From Alphaproteobacteria bacterium (lineage in GTDB: Bacteria > Pseudomonadota > Alphaproteobacteria > JANQSM01), in contig JANQSM010000014.1 in assembly GCA_028284025.1 (NCBI GenBank), forward strand, positions 1-7,942: a DNA stretch of 7,942 nt, given 5' to 3'. A program made the position numbers and the translations under genes. Shown here piece by piece: positions 1 to 5,179 of the stretch. The notes under the pieces were generated by a model. That model was not told the DNA's origin. It did no database searches and saw only the letters and a program-made list of their open reading frames with translations. Within the stretch, counting starts at the first letter, position 1, and the number at the start of each line of letters is the position of its first letter.

Positions 1-83
1 ATCGCTGCAATCAGTACGACTGCTAAAAGAATAAGACCAATCGCAAAACCATGTTCATTTGATCTTGAATCATACTGTGTCAT
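1..83 (-). CDS. Prepilin-like protein, third tandem copy (N-terminal 27 codons only)
   Basis: This is the 5' end of a gene that continues beyond the left edge of the window. Translation from ATG at 83 gives a 12-residue polar leader (MTQYDSRSNEHG) followed by FAIGLILLAVVLIAA. That segment is almost identical to the start of the two complete genes upstream of it. An AAGGAAA ribosome-binding site lies about 5 bases before the ATG. The gene begins 52 bp after the stop of the preceding copy, so it is probably the third or later member of one operon. Only the leader and the start of the hydrophobic helix are visible, so whether this copy also has EF-hand loops cannot be seen. It was found by reading the reverse strand at the window edge. 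The start and homology are clear; the function is inferred from the paralogues. Confidence 0.85.
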   Translation of the reverse strand, partial: MTQYDSRSNEHGFAIGLILLAVVLIAA

Positions 84-135
84 TTTACTTTCCTTACATA
101 CCTAATAAATTAATTAAACCAAACGTTTTACAAAC

Positions 136-1110
136 CTAGTAATCAAATGTTTTCATAATAGCGCCTTTGCCTACTTCTCCCAAGTGATCAATATTGGTGA
201 TATCCATACCTTGTGGGACAATTACAACGCCACCCACCCCACTGGTTTTATTAAACCATGTTGGTTCTGATTGCTCCACACTTAGAAGAATAGGGGGCTG
301 CGCCGGGTCAAAAGATTCATCGTCGTTTGCAAAGTAAACGTTGATGAATTCAAATATGTCAGTCAGGTTTACGAAGCCGTTGCCATCAAAATCACTTTGT
401 GGGCATGCTTCTCCCAAACCAAAGAAACAATGATAGAAATAATCATGATCAATACCATTTATATAACCATCTCCATTAAAATCCACCCGTGCATCATATG
501 CATGGGCTGTTCCTATAAATAGTTCACCTAATGCATATTCAGCTGTTTCAATACCGCTTTTGATTGTTTCACCAAATGGAAGCGTACTGGCAGCATAATG
601 TTTAAAGGCACCCAGGTGGTTATCAGTCAGTAGCAGGTTAGAATCCCAGCGACCGTTAAAAATGAACCCGCCAATATCGCTGAATCCGTCATTGGCGGCC
701 AGTGCGACAGTTGGGACCACATTTTCAAGAATAACAGCACGGTGGTATTTTCTATTGGCAAAAGGTTCAGCAGAACCAAATTCTACAATACCAAAACGGA
801 AAGTGGTTGGCTCTGTTGTGCTTCCCGCAGGAGGTGTTAAATCATTCAATGTTAACATCCCGGTGCTTTGCAGATCTTCCAGCTTAACAGGTGAGTGCCC
901 TCCAATAGCTACGTAACGTTGTGCAGCCATCTGAATTTTCACAGATTTTTGAATAATACTGCTGGCCATGATTGTGGCTTCTTCGCGATCTGCACTCATA
1001 TTTGAATCGCTTGTCGTGGTAGCAACGGCTCCCACAATAGCTGCAATAAGCACAACGGCCAGCAAAATCAGGCCGATGGCAAATCCAGATTGTGTATGTG
1101 TTTTAGTCAT
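136..1110 (-). CDS. Prepilin-like protein with dockerin-type EF-hand pair (copy 2)
   Basis: The protein is 324 aa from the chosen ATG at 1110. Upstream in-frame GTG (1119) and ATG (1116) are possible, but an AGAAGAG site sits 8 bases before 1110 and this start gives a leader length like the paralogues. Residues 1-9 are a short polar leader and residues 10-32 (GFAIGLILL...) are one hydrophobic helix. Together they resemble a class III prepilin signal, but mature position 5 is Leu, not Glu. A pilin-like globular part follows (about 35-145), with a helix, then AAQRYVAIGGHSP and LTPPA. After a conserved YALGELFI segment come two canonical 12-residue calcium loops: D210/N212/D214/N218/D221 and D240/D242/N244/N248/D251. 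They are 30 residues apart, as in dockerin type I. The C-terminal part is shared with copy 1. The likely location is membrane-anchored or cell surface. It starts 18 bp after the previous copy's stop, so the two are probably cotranscribed. The exact function is unknown. Confidence 0.88.
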   Translation of the reverse strand: MTKTHTQSGFAIGLILLAVVLIAAIVGAVATTTSDSNMSADREEATIMASSIIQKSVKIQMAAQRYVAIGGHSPVKLEDLQSTGMLTLNDLTPPAGSTTEPTTFRFGIVEFGSAEPFANRKYHRAVILENVVPTVALAANDGFSDIGGFIFNGRWDSNLLLTDNHLGAFKHYAASTLPFGETIKSGIETAEYALGELFIGTAHAYDARVDFNGDGYINGIDHDYFYHCFFGLGEACPQSDFDGNGFVNLTDIFEFINVYFANDDESFDPAQPPILLSVEQSEPTWFNKTSGVGGVVIVPQGMDITNIDHLGEVGKGAIMKTFDY

Positions 1111-1128
1111 GTTCATCACTCTTCTGTG

Positions 1129-2178
1129 TTAAAATGCACCAGTTCCCCAAGTTAAAAACAGTGTTCCCATAACATCCATTGGACCAGTGTGGGAATAATT
1201 TACTTTACTTGTTCCTTCTCTGGCAGTTCCATCACTGATCAACACACCTGTCAAACCACTGTCCTGGTATGTTTGGGGTGCAGGACCATCCAAAGCGAAA
1301 ATAACAGGACGTTCAATATCTTCAGCTGCTTTTACGGGCTGTAGTTCATCTTCATCAACCTGGTCAAACCAGGCATTGATGAAATCAAACCAGTCCTGGT
1401 CATTCGTGTGACCATCACCGTTAAAATCAATTGTGTCATCATGAAGGTCTGTTATTTTTTTACCTTTTACGAAAGTCTCAAAGAAAAGCTTCTGGAAAAG
1501 GAAGAAATCAGCTTCATCTACAATTCCATTGCTGTTGAGGTCCGCAGTGCTATCTCCATCTGCCATGGCCGGAGCAATAAACAGCTCACCCAGGGCATAT
1601 TCAACCTCGCTTGTGAGTGTTGCAACAACAGGCGTGTTTAGAAAAGGAAAAGCAGCCTGGGCATATTGTAATCCTCCTCCAACACTGGCAGTTGTCCATC
1701 TTCCTTGGTAGATTGCCAGATTGCCGTTTGCATCTTTCAGACCATTGTTAACGGCTAAAGCAACTCCAGGATTCATATTTTCAAGTACGATCGCCCGTCG
1801 TAGATCCAAATTATCCGGATCATCAGTGTTAAACTGTACGATTCCAAACTTAAATCGGGTTCCAGCAACCGTAATTGTGTCAGCAGGAGGTGTTAAATGG
1901 GAGGCTGTCAGGTAACCTGTCTCAACCAGTTCATCCAATTCAATAGGGGAGATTCCTCCTACAGCGATGTATCTTTCCGCAGCCAGACGAATATTTAAAG
2001 CCTGTTTAATAAGGGCGCTGGCTTTTACGGTGTGTTCTTCCTTTACTCCATCGGATGAAATGTTTTGAGTAGATGTTGCGATACTTGCCACAATTGCACT
2101 AATAAGTACAACAGCTAAAAGGATCAGCCCGATGGCAAATCCTCCTTGATGTTTTTTCTGGGAAAATGTTTTTTTCAT
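1129..2178 (-). CDS. Prepilin-like protein with dockerin-type EF-hand pair (copy 1)
   Basis: This 349-aa protein is the first gene of the tandem family. The leader MKKTFSQKKHQG is basic. It is followed by GFAIGLILLAVVLISA, a single hydrophobic helix of prepilin type with Leu in place of Glu at mature position 5. Residues 45-150 align with copy 2: AAERYIAVGGISP, then ETGYL and LTPPA, then FKFGIVQF and RAIVLEN. The residues around ERY..GG.SP.EL.EL...GYL resemble the fold core of pseudopilins, where a long helix precedes a small beta domain; this is family inference, not proof. Two EF-hand loops follow: D213/N215/N217/D221/D224 and D251/N253/D255/N259/D262, with FDFINAWF after the second. The 38-residue spacing is longer than in copy 2. 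A GAGGAAAAAGAGG purine-rich ribosome-binding stretch precedes the ATG. A CtrA-like site and candidate promoter lie upstream. Confidence 0.9.
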   Translation of the reverse strand: MKKTFSQKKHQGGFAIGLILLAVVLISAIVASIATSTQNISSDGVKEEHTVKASALIKQALNIRLAAERYIAVGGISPIELDELVETGYLTASHLTPPADTITVAGTRFKFGIVQFNTDDPDNLDLRRAIVLENMNPGVALAVNNGLKDANGNLAIYQGRWTTASVGGGLQYAQAAFPFLNTPVVATLTSEVEYALGELFIAPAMADGDSTADLNSNGIVDEADFFLFQKLFFETFVKGKKITDLHDDTIDFNGDGHTNDQDWFDFINAWFDQVDEDELQPVKAAEDIERPVIFALDGPAPQTYQDSGLTGVLISDGTAREGTSKVNYSHTGPMDVMGTLFLTWGTGAF

Positions 2179-2259
2179 AGCCTCTTTTTCCTCTGTAAAG
2201 TGCCCCCTATGGTAGATGCCTCTTGCTTTTGTTTTATAGTTATTATGCAGTTAATTTTC

Positions 2260-2288
2260 GTATAATATTATTAACATAATATAAACAA
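2260..2288 (-). promoter_or_regulatory. Candidate promoter of the prepilin-like operon
   Basis: On the minus strand TTGTTT (2288-2283), a 17-base spacer and TTATAC (2265-2260) is a plausible but weak pair. It would give a start near 2253 and a leader of about 75 bases. The region is so AT-rich that several other -10-like hexamers exist, including CATAAT and TATAAA further downstream. Confidence 0.3.
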
Positions 2289-2292
2289 ATGA

Positions 2293-2308
2293 TTAACAAA
2301 CCGTTAAA
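2293..2308. promoter_or_regulatory. CtrA-like box upstream of the prepilin-like operon (one mismatch)
   Basis: TTAA (2293-2296), seven bases, TTAA (2304-2307), then A instead of C, gives 8 of 9 consensus positions. It lies about 115 bases upstream of the first prepilin-like gene and immediately upstream of a candidate -35, the position expected of an activator. A third TTAA lies at 2317-2320, offset by 9 bases. Confidence 0.35.
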
Positions 2309-2323
2309 AAATATCGTTAACGG
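2301..2323. repeat. 7-bp inverted repeat CCGTTAA / TTAACGG
   Basis: Perfect 7-base arms flank a 9-base AT-rich loop, in the gap between the secreted protein gene and the prepilin-like operon. It shares its TTAA cores with the CtrA-like box. There is no proper T-tract on either side, so an operator is more likely than a terminator. Confidence 0.4.
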
Positions 2324-2352
2324 AAAATAAAATACTATAGTGAGTGTAGAGG

Positions 2353-2372
2353 AAAAAGGCTTACAAAGCCTT
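2353..2372 (-). terminator. Short intrinsic terminator of the 216-aa gene
   Basis: On the minus strand AAGGCTT, loop TGT, AAGCCTT is followed by further T residues (five in a row) and then CC. The hairpin starts inside the TAA stop codon. The stem has only three G-C pairs and the T-tract is short, so termination may be partial. Any readthrough would enter the prepilin-like genes. Confidence 0.5.
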
Positions 2373-3021
2373 AATGAGTAGAAGCCGTGCGGGGCTTGAT
2401 ATGACCATATTGGCGGGAAGAACGGGGAATATCGTACTTGGAGACTCCCATTCTTTTAGGCTTGGCTGCATTGACAGCCCGACGGGTTTCCATGCGTGCA
2501 GCATAATTTTCCTTAAGAGATGCAAGTTCGGCATCGCTCAATCCTTTTCTAACTTTTTCTTCGCGATCAAGGATTTCTTGAGAATCAACATAGATGTCAA
2601 AGGTTTCATCCTCTTCCAGTACGGCTGCTTCATCTGTATTTTCGTTAATAATATCAGCTAGTTGTTGCTGAATCTTATTTTTATTAAGATTGCCTGTACG
2701 GCTTGAGAAATTATGCTGTTGGCGAATCAATTTAGACTCTGTCGTATTTTTAACAACAAACTGGCCATAGCTAGAGAGAAGGTTATCACGTTTTTCCGCA
2801 ATCTCTTGTTCTCTTAGTTCCTGTTGCTTCATCCGCGTAATGCGTTGATGCTCTAACGTCGGAGCTACAAAAGAAGGTTGTTCCTGTGCTATTCGTGCTT
2901 CATTTAATCCCCGGAAGTTAAAACCAGCCTGGGCAGCAGAAGGCACACTTAACAAGGCACCGGCTACCAAAGCAGTCGTTAAAACATGCCTAAATTTAAT
3001 TTTGAATAGATTTGTGAGCAT
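2371..3021 (-). CDS. Secreted protein of unknown function, probably coiled-coil
   Basis: I do not recognise the family. The 216-aa product starts with a convincing Sec signal peptide: a basic n-region (K7, K9, R11), a hydrophobic core LTTALVAGALLSV, and an SAAQA cleavage site before G33. The mature protein is hydrophilic and rich in Gln, Glu, Lys and Arg. A segment at about 55-82 (QRITRMKQQELREQEIAEKR) and another at about 112-185 look helical and possibly coiled-coil. An acidic stretch (EEDETFD, 136-142) lies in the middle and the C-terminus is basic (KPKR, then IKPR). The mature part has no Cys and no obvious catalytic motif. The start is supported by the signal peptide and an upstream sigma70-type promoter, but the Shine-Dalgarno sequence is weak. 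The gene lies upstream of the prepilin-like operon on the same strand, separated from it by a terminator hairpin, so the link between them is only positional. Confidence 0.8.
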   Translation of the reverse strand: MLTNLFKIKFRHVLTTALVAGALLSVPSAAQAGFNFRGLNEARIAQEQPSFVAPTLEHQRITRMKQQELREQEIAEKRDNLLSSYGQFVVKNTTESKLIRQQHNFSSRTGNLNKNKIQQQLADIINENTDEAAVLEEDETFDIYVDSQEILDREEKVRKGLSDAELASLKENYAARMETRRAVNAAKPKRMGVSKYDIPRSSRQYGHIKPRTASTH

Positions 3022-3064
3022 TATGACAACCCCAACAGGTAATATAATTATAATCTATACGCTA

Positions 3065-3093
3065 ATATTAACAAATAATTAACTAAATGTCAA
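3065..3093 (-). promoter_or_regulatory. Sigma70-type promoter of the 216-aa secreted protein gene
   Basis: On the minus strand TTGACA (3093-3088), a 17-base spacer and TAATAT (3070-3065) form a near-consensus promoter. The start would be near 3058 with a leader of about 37 bases before ATG 3021. A CtrA-like box fills the spacer and touches the -10, which would suit repression. Confidence 0.6.
3068..3083 (+). promoter_or_regulatory. CtrA-like box, perfect consensus
   Basis: TTAA (3068-3071), seven bases, TTAAC (3079-3083) exactly matches the alphaproteobacterial CtrA consensus TTAA-N7-TTAAC. It lies within the promoter of the leftward secreted protein gene. The surrounding DNA is AT-rich, so a chance match is possible. 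CtrA itself is not encoded in the window, so regulator identity is inference. Confidence 0.45.
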
Positions 3094-3308
3094 TCGTTTA
3101 AGTAGTATGGTTAATGCCTCTCAGGTAAGGATAAAGTGCTTTATAATCAGATAGTTATGACGTGTGCAAGGAGGGTGGCGGAAAAGGGTTTTGAAATAAA
3201 ATTTCATGTTTTATAAGCTATTTTAAGAAAATTCGGCAAATCTGTTAACTTTTTCCATGATTGAGCAAATAATTGATATAGGCGGGTGTTAAAAATGAAC
3301 GGATACAG

Positions 3309-3314
3309 TATAAT
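3309..3314 (+). promoter_or_regulatory. -10 hexamer adjacent to the 222-aa gene start
   Basis: A perfect TATAAT ends 6 bases before ATG 3321, which would put the transcript start at or next to the A of the start codon. No good -35 is seen 16-18 bases upstream; TGTTAA at 3287-3292 is the nearest and is poor. Confidence 0.4.
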
Positions 3315-3320
3315 AACAAG

Positions 3321-3989
3321 ATGATTGCATATCTTTTTTCTCTTTTCTTTCAGATTTTATCGATGAATGGGACGATGGCGCTGGAACCCTATATTCCTGA
3401 ATACTATTATGTTGAAGATCATCAAATTATGAGGTTGGAAAACAGCCTGGAATTTCGACATTGTGTAAATACAAAAATTTCCCCTGCTGAACAGATTAAA
3501 GCTTATGAAGATCTTTCCCGGCGTAAGTTTGAGCATAATTTAGAGATTGCAAAATTATGCAAGGCAGTACGCTTGGAAGAAGCGCGTAAATTGCGCAAGC
3601 AGGACATTTTGCTATCTGACAGATTGCATAAAATTCATACTGCTTGCCTGCCAGAGGATAGAAAAAATGTATTCACCCGCCTTGCACCAGGGGGGTTACA
3701 ATCAGCCGAAGATATGATGATGCGCCTGAAGGAGGGGATCAGCCAGTCTATTCAGGATATTGCCGTTATGCGGGCAGATTTGGGATTATCCCCCGATCAA
3801 GATGTAAGTGAGCTGGAAATACAGGATATCACCCTCAAAGACCCGGTTTTTCGTTTAAGAGTAGAAGAGCAAAAGCTTAATATTTTTAAAGAGAAACTCC
3901 CCGCTGCAGAGAAGCAACTGGAACGGCAAAAGGGAATTTATTGTTCTGCGATGGTACGGGAATTCCGCCCGTATCTAGATAAAGATTAG
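3321..3989 (+). CDS. Secreted helical protein of unknown function with four cysteines
   Basis: I do not recognise the family. The 222-aa product begins with a short signal peptide (MIAYLFSLFFQILSMNGTMA, cleavage probably after A20), followed by an aromatic patch, PYIPEYYY. The rest is charged and largely helical. Heptad-like stretches occur at about 55-105 and 175-205. Four Cys (48, 80, 109, 208) remain in the mature chain and could form two disulfides in the periplasm. ATG 3321 is the first in-frame start after an upstream stop at 3279. It has no Shine-Dalgarno sequence, but a TATAAT lies 6 bases upstream. The gene is divergent from the other small secreted protein gene. It converges tail-to-tail with the GT4 gene, their ends overlapping by 4 bp. 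Reality as a gene is supported by the signal peptide and uninterrupted length; the role is unknown. Confidence 0.75.
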   Translation: MIAYLFSLFFQILSMNGTMALEPYIPEYYYVEDHQIMRLENSLEFRHCVNTKISPAEQIKAYEDLSRRKFEHNLEIAKLCKAVRLEEARKLRKQDILLSDRLHKIHTACLPEDRKNVFTRLAPGGLQSAEDMMMRLKEGISQSIQDIAVMRADLGLSPDQDVSELEIQDITLKDPVFRLRVEEQKLNIFKEKLPAAEKQLERQKGIYCSAMVREFRPYLDKD

Positions 3990-5122
3990 GGTTTTTGCAG
4001 TGCTTTCTCATAAACACTTGCTATGGCTGGCCAGTCATAATTTTTGGCAATCTTGCGGGACTTCGTTGACCAGTCTGGTAATTTATTTCGGGCATCAACA
4101 AACTTCTTTAAAGCCGTGGCTAAACTAAATTCATCCCCCCATTTACATAAAATACCGTTGCCATTAATTAGCTCCCGGTTGCCAGGGACATCAGACGTAA
4201 TCAGTGGCAAACCATACCCAGCGGCTTCCACCATGGCGAGGGAGTTGCCTTCTGGTTGGGAGTAAAAAATATAACCATCAGCATTTTGGTAGTATTTTTG
4301 AAGATTTTCTGGTCGGACTTTGCCGATAAGAGTCACGTGTGCCTGCAGATTGTATTCAGCAATCAAGTCTTCTAATTCTTCTTCCAGCGGGCCGTAGCCA
4401 ATAATTTGAATATTCAGGTTCTGACGAACTTTTTCCGGCAGGAGTCGCATCGCTTCAACAATATATAAAAACCCTTTGCGCTCGATGAGCCGACCGATGG
4501 TCAACAGAGTGAGAGGGCCTTTTTTACTAAAACTAGCTTTTGTCTTTGCTTTTGGGGTAATCTGCCTAATATTCGTCCCGTTCTTTACAGAAGTGAATTC
4601 TGCTTTTGCCCAGAGATCTTTAACAATTTCTTCTAATCCTTCCGCTACAAGTACGCCATCACAGCGCTTCAGGATGTTGCGGATAAAATAACGCAATGCA
4701 CCAAGGATGGCTTTGAATTTTGATCCCACTCCGGGCAGGTCTGATCCTCCGATGAAGGTAACATGGCGTGTGTTTGTGCGCCGCCCGGCGATGACACCCG
4801 TCAGGCCTGCGGGGACAAGAAAAATAGAGAGCAGGGCATCCGGCTGTTCTTTTTTTATGAGCTTTACTGTTGGGCCAATCGCCCGAAAGCCAAATTGTAC
4901 CAACTCAAATAAAGAGGCATTGCCATCTGATTTACGCCCCGTTCGGAAGCGGACAATTTTGATGCCATCTACCTCTTCTTCCTTTTTTGTGCCAGGTAGA
5001 TGGGCTGTCAGGATTGTGACATCGTGGCCCAACGCGGCTAATTCCCGCACCAGATTCTTCATCAGGGTTACGCCTCCTGATACAATCGGCTCATATTCAT
5101 GGCTAATAACAAAAATTTTCAC
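3986..5122 (-). CDS. Glycosyltransferase family 4 (GT-B fold)
   Basis: This is a cytoplasmic retaining glycosyltransferase that transfers a sugar from a nucleotide donor to a glycan or lipid-linked acceptor. The chosen start is GTG at 5122 (378 aa), because the family's first beta strand begins there (KIFVISHEYEP, then SGGV at 15-18) and an AAGGA lies 10 bases upstream. A TTG at 5173 would add 17 residues unlike the family. The N-terminal Rossmann half covers about 1-190 (GHDVTILTA, then DGVLVAEG). The C-terminal half opens with TIGRLIERKG, whose R211 and K216 are the usual donor-phosphate contacts. It then has the EX7E motif in PEGNSLAMVEAAGYGLP (E291 and E299). Length is typical of GT4. Donor and acceptor cannot be told from sequence. 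It is transcribed away from the other glycosyltransferase genes across a 57-bp gap and probably works in the same glycan pathway. Confidence 0.93.
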   Translation of the reverse strand: MKIFVISHEYEPIVSGGVTLMKNLVRELAALGHDVTILTAHLPGTKKEEEVDGIKIVRFRTGRKSDGNASLFELVQFGFRAIGPTVKLIKKEQPDALLSIFLVPAGLTGVIAGRRTNTRHVTFIGGSDLPGVGSKFKAILGALRYFIRNILKRCDGVLVAEGLEEIVKDLWAKAEFTSVKNGTNIRQITPKAKTKASFSKKGPLTLLTIGRLIERKGFLYIVEAMRLLPEKVRQNLNIQIIGYGPLEEELEDLIAEYNLQAHVTLIGKVRPENLQKYYQNADGYIFYSQPEGNSLAMVEAAGYGLPLITSDVPGNRELINGNGILCKWGDEFSLATALKKFVDARNKLPDWSTKSRKIAKNYDWPAIASVYEKALQKP

Positions 5123-5125
5123 AGC

Positions 5126-5154
5126 TTTACAATCCTTGCTCCGCACAGTATATA
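5126..5154 (+). promoter_or_regulatory. Sigma70-type promoter of the glycosyltransferase operon
   Basis: TTTACA (5126-5131), a 17-base spacer and TATATA (5149-5154) form a good -35/-10 pair. They predict a start near 5161, about 19 bases before the GT-C gene's ATG. The -35 overlaps the ribosome-binding region of the divergent GT4 gene. A minus-strand TTGATT (5173-5168) with TATACT (5152-5147) at a short 15-base spacing might serve GT4, but that is weak. Confidence 0.55.
5133..5137 (-). promoter_or_regulatory. Ribosome-binding site deciding the GT4 start
   Basis: AAGGA on the minus strand lies 10 bases before GTG 5122, where homology to GT4 begins. The alternative TTG at 5173 has no comparable site at the right distance. 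This supports the shorter protein. Confidence 0.5.
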
Positions 5155-5179
5155 GGGGTCTATTGTAAATCAAGCCTTT

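Larger units (their letters stand above)
3022..3320. other. Divergent intergenic region between two secreted protein genes
   Basis: This 299-bp region holds the leftward promoter with its CtrA-like box (3065-3093) and the TATAAT next to the rightward gene. A second TATAAT at 3142-3147 has no matching -35. A 6-bp inverted repeat TGAAAT/ATTTCA with a 3-base loop lies at 3192-3206. A strong AAGGAGG (3168-3174) is not followed by a credible ORF. I see no tRNA, small gene or mobile-element trace. A small RNA cannot be excluded. Confidence 0.5.

Noticed and set aside
662..916. Plus-strand ORFs opposite the prepilin-like genes (also at 1408-1641, 1529-1711 and 1721-1915)
   Set aside because: They lie antisense to conserved paralogous proteins, show no ribosome-binding site or domain, and are not shared between the copies.
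358..1542. A cellulosome-type cohesin-dockerin system
   Set aside because: Dockerin-like loops are present, but no cohesin, scaffoldin or carbohydrate-active hydrolase is visible. Isolated EF-hand pairs of this kind also occur without cohesins.
3104..3114. Further TTAA pairs as CtrA sites, such as around 3098-3114 and 2304-2320
   Set aside because: The half-sites are 9 bases apart rather than 7, which does not fit the consensus.
3168..3216. Strong AAGGAGG suggesting a small gene
   Set aside because: The only nearby start (GTG 3175) abuts the site with no spacing and gives just 13 codons. No credible product.
4707..5168. Long plus-strand ORF opposite the GT4 gene (153 codons)
   Set aside because: Its translation is low-complexity Arg/Ser/Pro-rich with no motif, and the opposite strand encodes a clear GT4 enzyme in good codon usage. 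It is a shadow.
5123..5173. TTG start for the GT4 gene at 5173
   Set aside because: The extra 17 residues do not resemble the family, there is no Shine-Dalgarno sequence, and the extension would cover the divergent promoter. GTG 5122 fits better.
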